Assembly: GCA_030610995.1 (NCBI GenBank)
Contig: JAUWQO010000017.1
Location: forward strand, 1 to 36,180
Direction of reading: 5' to 3'
Source: Desulfobacterales bacterium
GTDB lineage: Bacteria; Desulfobacterota; Desulfobacteria; Desulfobacterales; ETH-SRB1
DNA length: 36,180 nt
Both the position numbers and the translations under genes were made by a program. Under the pieces are notes generated by a model. It saw nothing but the letters and a program-made list of their open reading frames with translations, was not told where the DNA came from and did not search any database. Shown here piece by piece: positions 15,362-24,352 of this stretch (the stretch's first letter is position 1; every line of letters begins with the position of its first letter).

Positions 15362-16669
15362 TCAAAAAGTATGCTTTAATCTGATCCTTACTGAATTGGC
15401 ATGCGCGTCAAGGCCTTCGATTTCAGCCAACCGGATGATATCTTTTGCTTCAAGCAAAAAGGCCTTTTTTGAATAGTGAATAAGGCTCGTCTTCTTTATA
15501 AAATGATCGACAGAGAGGGCTGATGCGAATCGTGCCGTGCCCGCGGTTGGGAGAACATGGTTTGGACCGGCAATATAGTCGCCAACAGGCTCCGGAGTGT
15601 AATTGCCGATAAATACAGCCCCTGCATTTCTGATTTGTCCGATATGCTCAAATGGGTCTTTTATATGAAGCTCAAGATGCTCAGGGGCGATCTGGTTTGA
15701 GAGTTCTATGGCTCCGGCAAGATCGGAAGTAACCATAATTGCGCCATAGTTGGAAATAGATTCAACGGCAATCTCTTTCCTTGACAGGTTTTTCAACTGC
15801 TTTTCCACAGCATCAGCTACAGCTTTCGCTGTTTCATTGGAGTTGGTAACGAGCATGGCGGAAGCGAGAGGATCATGTTCCGCTTGGGAAAGAAGGTCGG
15901 CGGCAATAAATTCAGGGTTTGCAGCGCTGTCCGCAATTACAAGGATTTCACTGGGTCCTGCTATCATATCTATTCCTACCGTACCTGCAACAATTTTTTT
16001 GGCAAGTGTAACATAAATATTTCCGGGGCCTACTATAACATCGGTTTTTTTGACAGTCTCGGTGCCGTAAGCCATAGCCGCAATTGCCCAAGCGCTTCCA
16101 AGCTTGTAAATCGCATCAACACCGACCTTTTGCGCTGCAACAAGAAGATGTGGATTTACTGTTCCATCCTTTGTTGGCGGGGTCGCCATTGAAATATGCT
16201 GTACGCCGGCGATTTTGGCTGGAATAGCGCCCATCAGGACAGACGAAATCAGGGGGGTGTTTCCGCCTTTACCGCCGGGCACATAAACACCTGCAGCATC
16301 GACAGGATTTACCATCTGGCCGACGATAGCGCCGGGTCTATCGAGGTTGATCCATGATTTACTTAACTGCTGCGTATGAAAAGCCTTTATCTGGGAAATT
16401 GCGCGATTTAAAGATCTAATAAAGGGTCTATCAACCTTTTTTAACGCAGCATTAATCTCCTCGCGCGATACTTTAATTGAATCTATTGACAAATCAGGAG
16501 AATCAAAGCGGTTGACATACTTAATAAGCGCTTTGTCCCCGTTCTTCCTCACATCCTCAAGAATACGGGTAACCGCCATATAATCCTTTTTCTTAAAGCT
16601 TAAGCCGCGATTTACAATCGATGCAATCCTTGCGTTAGCCGACTTTGAAGGATAATTATATATTTTCAT
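15362..16669 (-). CDS. hisD: Histidinol dehydrogenase
   Basis: Catalyses the last two oxidation steps of histidine synthesis (L-histidinol to L-histidine) with NAD and zinc. The 435 residues are full length. Signature segments include AGVYVPGGKGGNTPLISS, VIVGPGNIYVTLAKK and DMIAGPSEILVIAD. Zinc ligands Gln262 and His265 lie in LLSQAEHDPLA, the catalytic Glu330-His331 pair is in APEHLELH, and VGDYIAGPNHVLPTAG and LDAHANSVRIR complete the site. No other his genes are near, so it is an isolated pathway gene. The ribosome site before the ATG is weak. The start fits the family (MKIYNYPS). Confidence 0.97.
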   Translation of the reverse strand: MKIYNYPSKSANARIASIVNRGLSFKKKDYMAVTRILEDVRKNGDKALIKYVNRFDSPDLSIDSIKVSREEINAALKKVDRPFIRSLNRAISQIKAFHTQQLSKSWINLDRPGAIVGQMVNPVDAAGVYVPGGKGGNTPLISSVLMGAIPAKIAGVQHISMATPPTKDGTVNPHLLVAAQKVGVDAIYKLGSAWAIAAMAYGTETVKKTDVIVGPGNIYVTLAKKIVAGTVGIDMIAGPSEILVIADSAANPEFIAADLLSQAEHDPLASAMLVTNSNETAKAVADAVEKQLKNLSRKEIAVESISNYGAIMVTSDLAGAIELSNQIAPEHLELHIKDPFEHIGQIRNAGAVFIGNYTPEPVGDYIAGPNHVLPTAGTARFASALSVDHFIKKTSLIHYSKKAFLLEAKDIIRLAEIEGLDAHANSVRIRLKHTF

Positions 16670-16722
16670 GCTGGTTTCTTTTCTCTTTGTTGCAGATTTA
16701 TTATTTATGGATTTTGTATTTT

Positions 16723-16938
16723 ATGATGGCTTCGTAAAGTCGTCACTCCGGTGAAAACCGGAGTCCAGATGATCTGCAACTAGTTGAAAAGACTGGATTC
16801 CGGCTTTCGCCGGAATGACGGTTAAGTGGTATATCGGACTTTCAAATAACTCGATCATAACCTTCTGATATGATTGACAAGTTATTTTCGGTTACAGTGC
16901 CGCAGGCAGCATAATCTAGCTTTTTACGAGTTCATCAT
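16723..16938. mobile_element. 216-bp TCGTAAA-type inverted-repeat element
   Basis: The left end ATGATGGCTTCGTAAAG and the right end CTTTTTACGAGTTCATCAT are inverted copies with a few mismatches. Inside, GTCACTCCGGTGAAAACCGG, then AGTCCAG, faces CTGGATTCCGGCTTTCGCCG, then GAATGAC, giving a second, nested palindrome at 16741-16828. The left half recurs at 7889-8036, fused to an ATPase remnant. Confidence 0.7.
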
Positions 16939-17090
16939 TTTATAATATCTTAAAATATAAGGGAGTTGTTTGTCAATACTTCACAACCGTTTATGAGATG
17001 AGCAAAAAATACTGATTGACATATTTTTTTCTATCTGCACAAATAATTCTGTTATATGTAACAGTTCACGGGAGTTAGGGATTTTATATT

Positions 17091-17232
17091 GAGACCTTTG
17101 AAAAATGCTCAATTTTGTTCAAGGTCAAGGAAGGCGAAAATTTTAACCGGAGGAATACATTGAGTATTTTGAGGATTAAAATTTGAGCCTGACGCAGAGA
17201 TTGAGCAAAAGGGGGCGTTTTGCAAAGGTCTC
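17091..17232. mobile_element. 142-bp noncoding element, end type GAGACCTTTG
   Basis: The ends are GAGACCTTTGAAAAATGC and GCGTTTTGCAAAGGTCTC. The core is nearly identical to that at 12340-12481. The end sequence matches the element at 23156-23362, whose core is different. It lies 28 bp upstream of serC, and its right end is close to the serC ribosome site. Confidence 0.75.
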
Positions 17233-17259
17233 ATATTAACTTAGGAGTAGAGGAAATTT

Positions 17260-18348
17260 ATGAAGGCAAACAGAATTTACAACTTTAATGCCGGGCCTGC
17301 GGCGCTTCCGCTTAGCGTTCTTGAAGAAATCAAAGATTCATTCATAAACTTCAACGGGTCAGGCATGTCCATTATCGAAGTTAGCCATAGATCAAAATGG
17401 TTTGACAAAGTAATAAATGATGCTGTGGAGAGAACAAAACGGCTTTTAAAGCTGGATGAAAATTACCATGTGCTTTTTATCCAGGGCGGAGCCAGCATGC
17501 AATTTTGCATGATTCCTATGAATTTTCTGCATGATGGAAAGTCGGCAGACTATGTTGATACCGGCACATGGTCAACAAAGGCTATCAAGGAAGCCCGGAT
17601 ACAGAGCAAACAGATAACAATTGCGGCATCTTCCGAAGACAAGGGTTTTTCCTATATTCCTCAAAATGTTAAATTCAGCAATAATGCGGTTTATGCCCAT
17701 ATAACGTCGAACAACACAATCAAGGGAACACAGTGGAGAACCTTTCCGGATGCCAATGGCGTGCCGCTTATGGCAGACATGTCGTCTGATATTATGAGCA
17801 GACCTTTGGACACGGAACAATTTGGTCTGATATATGCCGGAGCACAAAAAAATATCGGTCCTGCCGGTGTATGCATGGTGATTATCCGGGATGATATGTT
17901 AAATATGGTTCCTGATGGTTTGCCGTCAATGCTGAAATATACGACCTATGCTTCAAAAAATTCGATGTATAATACTCCTCCCTGTTTTGCAATTTATACT
18001 GTTCAGCTTGTCATGAAATGGCTTGAAGAGACGATCGGCGGCCTTGAAAAAATGGAAGAGATAAACCTGAAAAAGGCAAAAATTCTTTATAATATCTTAG
18101 ATACGAGCGGGTTCTACAAAGGGACTGCAGAGCCGGATAGCCGTTCCATTATGAATGTTACATTTCGTCTTCCAAACGAAGAGCTGGAAAAAAGATTTAT
18201 TCAGGAAGCGCTTGAAAATGGGCTTGGCGGTCTTAAGGGGCACCGTTCTGTCGGAGGCTGCAGGGCATCAATATATAATCCCACAAGTCTTGAGGCGGTA
18301 GAAGCTTTGACGGATTTCATGAAAAATTTTGAACAAAAAAACGGATAA
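17260..18348 (+). CDS. serC: Phosphoserine aminotransferase
   Basis: PLP enzyme that converts 3-phosphohydroxypyruvate and glutamate to phosphoserine in serine synthesis. It is 362 residues. It begins RIYNFNAGPAALPLSVL, has GGASMQFCMIPMNFL (phosphate binding), ADMSSDIMSRP with the cofactor Asp, and GAQKNIGPAG with the Schiff-base Lys197, one position from that of E. coli. The C-terminal GLGGLKGHRSVGGCRAS is the substrate-binding segment. The ATG is preceded by TAGGAGTAGAGG, a good ribosome site. The gene stands alone, with a repeat element upstream and a signalling cluster 148 bp downstream. Confidence 0.97.
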   Translation: MKANRIYNFNAGPAALPLSVLEEIKDSFINFNGSGMSIIEVSHRSKWFDKVINDAVERTKRLLKLDENYHVLFIQGGASMQFCMIPMNFLHDGKSADYVDTGTWSTKAIKEARIQSKQITIAASSEDKGFSYIPQNVKFSNNAVYAHITSNNTIKGTQWRTFPDANGVPLMADMSSDIMSRPLDTEQFGLIYAGAQKNIGPAGVCMVIIRDDMLNMVPDGLPSMLKYTTYASKNSMYNTPPCFAIYTVQLVMKWLEETIGGLEKMEEINLKKAKILYNILDTSGFYKGTAEPDSRSIMNVTFRLPNEELEKRFIQEALENGLGGLKGHRSVGGCRASIYNPTSLEAVEALTDFMKNFEQKNG

Positions 18349-18495
18349 TTTTTAATCTCTTAGGGTTTAATCATTAAAATTTCTCATTCTCGGACAGCCT
18401 CCTGGAACTGGTGGAAAGTAAAAATACTCGACATATCGTGGGGAAAATGTAAAAATATAACAAAAATCTTTAATTCTACAACATGAAATTGGTTT

Positions 18496-18864
18496 ATGGG
18501 CATATTAAATATAAATGATCTAAAGGTCGGCATGGTTTTGGCGCAGTCTGCTAAAAACAGACATGACGTTGTCATTCTGGGTGAAGGTAATGTGCTGACT
18601 GAAAAACATATCAATTCTTTTAAGACTTGGGGAGTCACCGGGGTTGACATAAAGGATATTGACAGCGATCAACTGGTAAAAGAAGAAATGGAAGCCCTGC
18701 CGAATGATATTGTTGAATCGATTGAAAGGGAGCTTGATGAATTATTTCCACCTTTTGAAGCTAATCCTGTCATGGAAGAAATATACAAGATTGTTAAAAA
18801 GCTAAGTTTAAGGCAGGCCGCAAATCAAATCAAGGGTTCTACTGATGAAATCGGAAAAGATTGA
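18496..18864 (+). CDS. Small protein related to the DUF3391-like N-terminus of HD-GYP proteins
   Basis: The 122-residue protein contains LNINDLKVGMVLAQSAKNRH, then VVILGEGNVLTEKHINSFKT and WGVTGVDI. This is the segment usually seen in front of HD-GYP or HDOD phosphodiesterase domains. Here it exists as a separate gene with an acidic helical tail instead of an HD domain. The gene overlaps the next one (HDOD protein) by 20 bp, so the two are translated together and probably act together, perhaps as a split protein. The start ATG lacks a clear ribosome site. Function is not known. Confidence 0.7.
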   Translation: MGILNINDLKVGMVLAQSAKNRHDVVILGEGNVLTEKHINSFKTWGVTGVDIKDIDSDQLVKEEMEALPNDIVESIERELDELFPPFEANPVMEEIYKIVKKLSLRQAANQIKGSTDEIGKD

Positions 18865-19699
18865 TAGAATAATAAATTCTATTGGCAAGTTGCCGACCTT
18901 ACCTACTGTTTATATGAAGCTTTCACATCTTCTGAATACACCTGACTCATCAATCAAAATGATAAGCAACATCATCTCTGAAGATCAGGCTGTAGCGGCC
19001 ATGGTGCTCAAAATTGTCAATTCAGCTGCCTATGGTTTTTACACAAAAATCGGGGACCTGCAACGTGCCATCGTAATTTTGGGGCTGAACGAAATAAAAA
19101 GCCTGGTGCTCGCAACTTCTATGTATAAAATTGTAAATCAATTCAAATCGAGCAGCGCATTTGATATGCAACAGTTTTGGAAACATTCCATAGGATGCGC
19201 AATCTCAGCAAAGGTTCTGGCTGAAACCGCTTACATAAAAGACCCGGAAGATGTTTTTACAGGAGGCCTGCTTCACGACATAGGAAAACTGATCCATGCT
19301 ACCTATTTGTGCGAAGAGTTTAACGGTGTAGTAGCCAATGTTGTGGAGACCGGATCTCAGGTGTTTGAATCGGAAGAAAAGATACTGGGTTTTGATCATG
19401 CTCAGACCGGGAGCGCTTTGGCAGAAAAGTGGCGCTTACCCAAGAAAACAGTCAACATGATAGCCCACCATCATTTGTCCTATATACCGGACACCATGAC
19501 TAAAGAGATAGCGGCCGTTCATATCGGGAACATTCTCTGCATATCCCTTCGCATGGGATCAGGCGGAGAGAAACGGGTGCCGATTGTTAATCAAAAAGCA
19601 TGGGAAATTCTGGATCTTAAGTTAAGTGATCTTGAATACATTATGCAAAGATCCACAAAACTTTTTGAAGAAAGCATTTCTGTTATGGGATTTCAATAA
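18845..19699 (+). CDS. HDOD-domain signalling protein
   Basis: A 284-residue HDOD protein. It starts with IGKLPTLPTVYMKLSHLL, the usual opening, then has ISEDQAVAAMVLKIVNSAAYG, AIVILGLNEIKSLVLA, and the remnant HD site FTGGLLHDIGKLI and MIAHHHLSYIP. HDOD domains are found in bacterial signalling proteins that affect motility, stress or competence, often without proven catalysis. The HD pair (HDIGK) is retained here, which is not universal in HDOD proteins. It overlaps the preceding gene by 20 bp and is followed 83 bp later by the GAF/HD-GYP gene, so the three form a likely transcription unit. Confidence 0.88.
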   Translation: MKSEKIDRIINSIGKLPTLPTVYMKLSHLLNTPDSSIKMISNIISEDQAVAAMVLKIVNSAAYGFYTKIGDLQRAIVILGLNEIKSLVLATSMYKIVNQFKSSSAFDMQQFWKHSIGCAISAKVLAETAYIKDPEDVFTGGLLHDIGKLIHATYLCEEFNGVVANVVETGSQVFESEEKILGFDHAQTGSALAEKWRLPKKTVNMIAHHHLSYIPDTMTKEIAAVHIGNILCISLRMGSGGEKRVPIVNQKAWEILDLKLSDLEYIMQRSTKLFEESISVMGFQ

Positions 19700-19782
19700 T
19701 CTGTCGGAGTTCCGTCATTCCTTTTGGCAAGGTGGATTTCCAAGAAGCAGGAAGAATCCGGGGATGTAGAAATTTATCGAAA

Positions 19783-20946
19783 ATGCGAAATAAACAGATA
19801 AAAATTGATCAAAATGAACTTGAATCAATGGTCAAAAAACTGCGCTTTCTGGAAGAATCGAACAGAGCGCTTATTAGCATTCAGGATAAGCTTGATCGGT
19901 TAAGCCACTTTCAATCCAAGATGCTCTTATCTTATGATGTTCATCACATACTTGAGACATGGCTTGTCAGGCTCAGGGAACTGGTCAAAATCGAAGTTTG
20001 CTCAGTCTTCCTTGTAGAAGAGGGAGGTATTGAGTTCATCCACAAGATATCAGAACCTGAAAAACTTTCGCCTGTTATTCAAAAGGAAGTCGAGGCTCAA
20101 ATTAGCCTGGGGAACTTCGGACGGGCCATCAGCAAAGGCATTCCCCTGAGTGTCCCGGCTGAAGTCTTTGGAAAAGAAAGCGGTCGGCTTTTAAGTGTCA
20201 TGATAGCTCCTCTTTCCAATCTGAAAAGGACTATAGGCGCAGTTGTCATTGCCTTTGAAGAAAACAAAGATTTCATAAGACAGCAAACCTTAAGATTTCT
20301 ACATATTCTCGTAGACTTCTTTTCCCTGTCCCTGGAAAATGCATACCTGTTTAACGATCTAAAATCTGCTTACTTCGATACCATCAAAGCCATTGCCAAC
20401 TCCATAGAGGCACGTGATCCATACACGAAGGGCCATTCTGAGAGAGTTGCTCGATTTTCTAAAGCAATAGCCGAGGAGTTTAACTGGGACAAAAACGAGA
20501 TAGAGCTCATTGATTGGGGAGGGGTACTTCATGACGTTGGCAAGATAGGCATCCGCGATTCTATTCTAAACAAGCCGGGAAAGTTTACCGATGATGAATA
20601 CAATGAGATAAAATTACACCCCTTAATCGGCACTCAAATAGTCAAAGACATCTCTTTCTTAGAACCTGTAATACCCTATGTCCTTGAGCACCATGAAAGA
20701 TTTGACGGCAAGGGTTATCCAGGGGGCATGGCCGGGAAAAATATCTCTATCAAAGGAAGACTGTTGGCGGTGGCTGACGCCTTTGATGCAATGACCTCTG
20801 ATAGACCATATAGAAAAGGCTTAAAGCCGGAAGATGCTCTTAAGGAGATATTAAGAAATGGAGGAACTCAATTTGATCCCGAAGTTGTACGGGCTTTTGA
20901 AAGGGCCTGGATGTCTGGTAAAGTGATATGTGAAGAGCGTGAATAA
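19783..20946 (+). CDS. GAF plus HD-GYP cyclic-di-GMP phosphodiesterase
   Basis: About 387 residues. A short coiled coil (ESMVKKLRFLEESNRALI) leads into a GAF sensor (about 45-190), then an HD-GYP domain with KGHSERVARFSKAIA, GGVLHDVGKIGI (His-Asp metal ligands), EHHERFDGKGYPGG (the GYP motif) and ADAFDAMTSDRPYR. HD-GYP enzymes hydrolyse cyclic-di-GMP to GMP; the motif set looks complete, so activity is likely. No membrane segment is seen, so it should be cytoplasmic. The open frame begins at GTG 19732, but the upstream part resembles a stray CATTCC repeat; the ATG at 19783 (MRNKQIKIDQ) is my preferred start. Neither start has a strong ribosome site. Confidence 0.87.
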   Translation: MRNKQIKIDQNELESMVKKLRFLEESNRALISIQDKLDRLSHFQSKMLLSYDVHHILETWLVRLRELVKIEVCSVFLVEEGGIEFIHKISEPEKLSPVIQKEVEAQISLGNFGRAISKGIPLSVPAEVFGKESGRLLSVMIAPLSNLKRTIGAVVIAFEENKDFIRQQTLRFLHILVDFFSLSLENAYLFNDLKSAYFDTIKAIANSIEARDPYTKGHSERVARFSKAIAEEFNWDKNEIELIDWGGVLHDVGKIGIRDSILNKPGKFTDDEYNEIKLHPLIGTQIVKDISFLEPVIPYVLEHHERFDGKGYPGGMAGKNISIKGRLLAVADAFDAMTSDRPYRKGLKPEDALKEILRNGGTQFDPEVVRAFERAWMSGKVICEERE

Positions 20947-20987
20947 TTGATAGTTATTCCATCAAAAATCCAAAAAATGAGGCAGTT

Positions 20988-21701
20988 ATGCGTGAATATA
21001 CAATTCATCCTCTGGTTGTTGGCATTAATGAAACAGACCAGGGGGTCATGACCTATCTTCGTGATTATGGGAAAAGGATCTTGCTTCCTATTTATGTTTT
21101 TTACATAAAAGGGGGAAGCAAAAATATTCTGGTTGATACAGGGCTTGAACAGTTTGTCGTGCCTGATGGAGCAGGGGAAAAGTGTGGATTTGAAATATTT
21201 GGATTTGAAGAAGCGCTCGCAACTGTAAATCTGAAGCCGGAAGAAATTGATGTGATCATTCATACCCATCTTCATAATGATCATTGTGAAAACGATTATA
21301 AATGTACGCACGCAGATGTTTATGTTCAGAAGGCTGAACTTGAATTTTTTAAAAACCCTCATCCGATCGATCACAGGTATTATTCAGATGTGCTTGATGA
21401 TGTGAATGTGATTGAAGTGGATGGAGACGCAAATATATTCGACGGGATTGATGTGATTTTTACACCCGGCCATACTGTCGGGGGGCAGTCTGTTTCGATA
21501 AATACTTCAAAAGGAAAGGCGATTATCACCGGCTTTTGTTGTAATGATAAAAATTTCCCGGCATCAGGACCGGCTATTGCTTCGGGAGTGCATATAAATG
21601 TAATGGAGGCCTATGATTCCGCCCAGAAGGTAAAGGAGATGGCCGATATACTGATTCCTTTGCATGATCTTTCCATAGGGAGGGCAAAGTCTATTCCTTA
21701 A
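20988..21701 (+). CDS. Metallo-beta-lactamase-fold hydrolase (AHL-lactonase-like)
   Basis: The 237-residue protein has the HTHLHNDHC motif (H94-x-H96-x-D98-H99) for two zinc ions, the later [12 protein letters not shown] with the third His, and a C-terminal [10 protein letters not shown] histidine. Residue layout ([31 protein letters not shown]) is that of the N-acyl-homoserine lactonase/AttM-like branch, but many such proteins act on other esters or lactones, so the substrate is open. It follows the HD-GYP gene by 41 bp on the same strand. Its 3' end overlaps the end of hemL on the opposite strand by 11 bp. The ATG has only a weak GAGGCAG ribosome site. Confidence 0.85.
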   Translation: MREYTIHPLVVGINETDQGVMTYLRDYGKRILLPIYVFYIKGGSKNILVDTGLEQFVVPDGAGEKCGFEIFGFEEALATVNLKPEEIDVIIHTHLHNDHCENDYKCTHADVYVQKAELEFFKNPHPIDHRYYSDVLDDVNVIEVDGDANIFDGIDVIFTPGHTVGGQSVSINTSKGKAIITGFCCNDKNFPASGPAIASGVHINVMEAYDSAQKVKEMADILIPLHDLSIGRAKSIP

Positions 21702-22989
21702 GGTCTCTAATAGAACCCAGCACTTCCTCCGCTGCTTTTATTGTAGCATCTATATCTTTCACGCTGTGCGCTGATGAAATAAAAATTGCCTCAAACTGGG
21801 AGGGCGCCAGATAAATCCCTTTTTCGAGCATGCCCTTGTAATAGGCTGAAAAGATATCAAGATCACTTGTTTTCGCATCATCAAAATTTTTCACATCGCT
21901 GTCCGTGAAAAAAAGCCCTATCATTGAGCCCACCCTGTTTATATTTGTCTTTATTCCTGCTGTTCGGGCGGCTTTTTCAAGACCGGTGGCAAGTTGATCA
22001 GCCTTTTCATCCAGAGCATCATAAAAACCTGGTTTTTTTAATTGGGTAAGGGTTGCAATGCCTGCCGCCATGGCAAGAGGATTGCCGGACAGAGTGCCTG
22101 CCTGATACACCGGCCCTTGTGGGGCTATATGCTCCATGATTTCACGTTTGCCTCCATACGCGCCGACAGGCAGCCCGCCTCCAATGATTTTGCCAAGGCA
22201 TGTAAGATCCGGAGAGATCCCGTAAAGAGATTGAGCGCCCCCATATGCCACCCTGAAACCTGTCATAACCTCGTCAAATATGAGCAGGCTGCCGTTTTTT
22301 TCAGTCAGCTCTTTTAAAGTTTCCAGGAAACCGTCAACAGGCGGGATCAGTCCCATGTTCCCTGCAACAGGTTCAACTATTATACAGGCAATCTTATCCC
22401 CTTTGTCCTCCATAACCTTTTTGACACACTCGATGTCATTATAAGGAAGAGACAGTGTATGCGCTACAAAGGATTTTGGCACACCCGGGCTTCCGGGAAT
22501 GCCCAAAGTGGCAATGCCTGACCCTGCCTCCACAAGAAGGGAGTCTGCATGACCATGATAGCATCCGTCAAACTTGATTATCGTGTCTCTACCAGTGACT
22601 CCGCGGGCAAGCCGTATGGCGCTCATGGTCGCTTCTGTGCCGGAGTTTACCATTCTGACCATATCTATTGAAGGGACGGCATCTATAACCATTTCGGCGA
22701 GTTTGATTTCCAGGTCTGTGGGTGCCCCAAAACTTGTTCCTCGATTCAAAGCAGATGCAAGAGCCCTGACAACCGAGGAGTGCCTATGTCCTAATATCAT
22801 GGGACCCCATGAACCGATATAGTCGATATATTTATTGCCGTCAGCATCAACAACCATGCTTCCATTAGCATAATTTATAAAGACCGGTTTCATGCCGACC
22901 GATTTGCATGCACGAACAGGGCTGTTGACACCTCCCGGTATGACATGTAAAGCTTGATTAAATAGTTTATGAGATTTCTCGCAGTTCAT
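21691..22989 (-). CDS. hemL: Glutamate-1-semialdehyde 2,1-aminomutase
   Basis: PLP enzyme that makes 5-aminolevulinate in the C5 route to haem, sirohaem and other tetrapyrroles. The 432-residue protein is full length. It contains [40 protein letters not shown], the [17 protein letters not shown] segment with the cofactor Asp, and [17 protein letters not shown] with Lys267. The ATG is preceded by AAAAAGGATGATTTAAAG, giving a fair ribosome site. Other hem genes are not in the window. The gene ends convergently with the metallo-hydrolase. Confidence 0.97.
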   Translation of the reverse strand: MNCEKSHKLFNQALHVIPGGVNSPVRACKSVGMKPVFINYANGSMVVDADGNKYIDYIGSWGPMILGHRHSSVVRALASALNRGTSFGAPTDLEIKLAEMVIDAVPSIDMVRMVNSGTEATMSAIRLARGVTGRDTIIKFDGCYHGHADSLLVEAGSGIATLGIPGSPGVPKSFVAHTLSLPYNDIECVKKVMEDKGDKIACIIVEPVAGNMGLIPPVDGFLETLKELTEKNGSLLIFDEVMTGFRVAYGGAQSLYGISPDLTCLGKIIGGGLPVGAYGGKREIMEHIAPQGPVYQAGTLSGNPLAMAAGIATLTQLKKPGFYDALDEKADQLATGLEKAARTAGIKTNINRVGSMIGLFFTDSDVKNFDDAKTSDLDIFSAYYKGMLEKGIYLAPSQFEAIFISSAHSVKDIDATIKAAEEVLGSIRDLKE

Positions 22990-23381
22990 CTTTAAATCAT
23001 CCTTTTTTCAAAAGTTTTTACCAGCCTCATATATTTTTTGACATACTACTTTAAAAATACTGGAAAATCAAAAAGAATTTATATATAACTTAAAATCGTT
23101 CAAAAAAAATTGACAAATAATTTTTAAATTGATAAAAAATCCTTTTCCATTTTTTGAGACCTTTGAAAAACGCGCTTTTTCTGTCATTCCCATCCCGGAT
23201 GTCATTCCAGCTCAGCCAAAGTGCTCTGGCGGACTCGACCTGATCGGAGAGCGGGAATCCACGGGGTAAACTCCAGTGGGGCACGCAGTGAAGCTTTAGC
23301 GCTATCCATAACGACTTGAAAATGCTTGTCCTCGACCTGATAGGGGGCGGTTCAAAGGTCTCTTTTTATATTTGCAGCAAA
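22990..23381. repeat. Gene-free stretch with a GAGACCTTTG-ended element
   Basis: The first 165 bp are AT-rich and show nothing definite. The rest is the inverted-repeat element at 23156-23362, ending 19 bp before tRNA-Lys. A promoter for the tRNA must be inside or close to the element; I cannot assign its boxes. Confidence 0.55.
23156..23362. mobile_element. 207-bp noncoding element, end type GAGACCTTTG
   Basis: The left end GAGACCTTTGAAAAACGCGC and the right end GGGCGGTTCAAAGGTCTC are inverted copies with a one-base gap. The core includes GTCATTCCCATCCCGG, GTGCTCTGGCGGACTCG and GTGAAGCTTTAGCGCTATCC, which also occur at 11397-11442 and partly at 12912-12945. It borders tRNA-Lys. Confidence 0.65.
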
Positions 23382-23458
23382 GGGCCGTTAGCTCAACCAG
23401 GCAGAGCACCTGACTCTTAATCAGTAGGTTGAAGGTTCGATTCCTTCACGGCCCACCA
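23382..23458 (+). tRNA. tRNA-Lys (anticodon CUU)
   Basis: A 77-base cloverleaf. The acceptor arms GGGCCGT and ACGGCCC pair fully. The D arm is GCTC...GAGC, the anticodon stem CTGA/TCAG closes loop CTCTTAA with anticodon CTT, and the T arm is GAAGG TTCGATT CCTTC. Discriminator A and CCA are encoded. The gene is 53 bp upstream of rpsF on the same strand and may be co-transcribed with it. Confidence 0.96.
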
Positions 23459-23511
23459 ACAATCCTTGCTCTGGGCTAATTACCAGGGCTTAATATCCAG
23501 AAGGAGGTTAA

Positions 23512-24021
23512 ATGAGAAGATACGAAACAATAGTTATTATCGATCCTGATCTTTCGAATGAACAAAGACTGCCTGTTTTTGAAAGATTAAAAGACTTGAT
23601 TGTCCAGCAGGGGGGTTTTCTTGTAATCGTTGATGAATGGGGGGACAAGCGACTTGCCTATGAAATCAAGAAAAAGTCGCGCGGATATTACGTTCGTTTA
23701 GATTTTTGCGGGACCGGAGCTCTTGTGAATGAAATGGAGCGATTTTTCCGGATCGATGAGAGGGCCCTAAAGTATATGACGGTCTTGCTTGACAAGGATG
23801 CCGATGTTGAAAAAATAAAGCAACAGATGGCTGAGGCTGAGGCAAGCAAGGAACAGACTGCTCAAGATACAACAGCTTCCGATGATGAATCAACTGCCGC
23901 CACGAAGGATAAATTGAATGATTCTGAGCCGGAAGATAAGCAAGATCAACCTGAAATCAGCGAATCTCAAGCAGTAGAAAGCGAAACAATGCAAACTGAA
24001 AGTAATGAGGAGGAGAAGTAA
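23512..24021 (+). CDS. rpsF: 30S ribosomal protein S6
   Basis: S6 binds the central domain of 16S rRNA with S18. The first 100 residues are standard ([55 protein letters not shown]). The protein then continues to 169 residues with a low-complexity tail of Glu, Asp, Ser, Thr and Gln. Extended acidic tails on S6 are seen in several bacteria, and Desulfobacterota often have them. The ATG is preceded by AGAAGGAGGTTAA, an excellent ribosome site. It starts the rpsF-rpsR-yybS-rplI-dnaB block. Confidence 0.97.
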   Translation: MRRYETIVIIDPDLSNEQRLPVFERLKDLIVQQGGFLVIVDEWGDKRLAYEIKKKSRGYYVRLDFCGTGALVNEMERFFRIDERALKYMTVLLDKDADVEKIKQQMAEAEASKEQTAQDTTASDDESTAATKDKLNDSEPEDKQDQPEISESQAVESETMQTESNEEEK

Positions 24022-24022
24022 A

Positions 24023-24316
24023 ATGGCTGCTGCTTTCAAATTCCAAAGACGAAATAGCGCTGGCAGAAATAAAAATGATGCTAAAAAAAGAGTGTATAAT
24101 CGCCGTAAAATTTGCCGTTTTTGTGCAGACACCAATCTGGCAATAGATTATAAGGATCCCAAATCGCTTAGGTTTTTTATAACAGAGCGCGGAAAGATTA
24201 TTCCACGGCGAATATCCGGAACCTGTGCAAAACATCAGCGCACCCTGATGCATGCAATCAAGCGCGCCCGCACAATCGCTCTTCTGCCTTACGTTGGCAC
24301 TGTGGGCTATATTTAA
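24023..24316 (+). CDS. rpsR: 30S ribosomal protein S18
   Basis: The 97-residue protein forms the S6:S18 pair on 16S rRNA. I start at ATG 24023 ([10 protein letters not shown]), with GAGGAGGAGAAG just upstream and the rpsF stop only a base away; an earlier frame start at 24005 would overlap rpsF without need. [19 protein letters not shown] and [11 protein letters not shown] give four possible zinc ligands (C-x2-C and C-x2-H), so this is the zinc-ligand-bearing form of S18 rather than the zinc-free form. Confidence 0.97.
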   Translation: MAAAFKFQRRNSAGRNKNDAKKRVYNRRKICRFCADTNLAIDYKDPKSLRFFITERGKIIPRRISGTCAKHQRTLMHAIKRARTIALLPYVGTVGYI

Positions 24317-24352
24317 ATATTGCTGCGGTCTGTTTCAAAGGAGAAAGGGATA

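Larger units (their letters stand above)
16670..17259. repeat. Gene-free stretch occupied by two inverted-repeat elements
   Basis: Almost half of the 590 bp is the 16723-16938 element and the 17091-17232 element. Between them (16939-17090) the DNA is AT-rich with a TTGACA...ACAGTT-like section near 17018-17065 that could hold a promoter for serC, though I cannot fix its boxes with confidence. Confidence 0.6.

Noticed and set aside
15295-15386. A short frame (GEVEDIAKAVEQGFNQPAGR) overlapping the end of hisD on the opposite strand.
   Set aside because: Only about 28 codons after a stop, no start, no family match; overlap with the hisD 3' end suggests chance.
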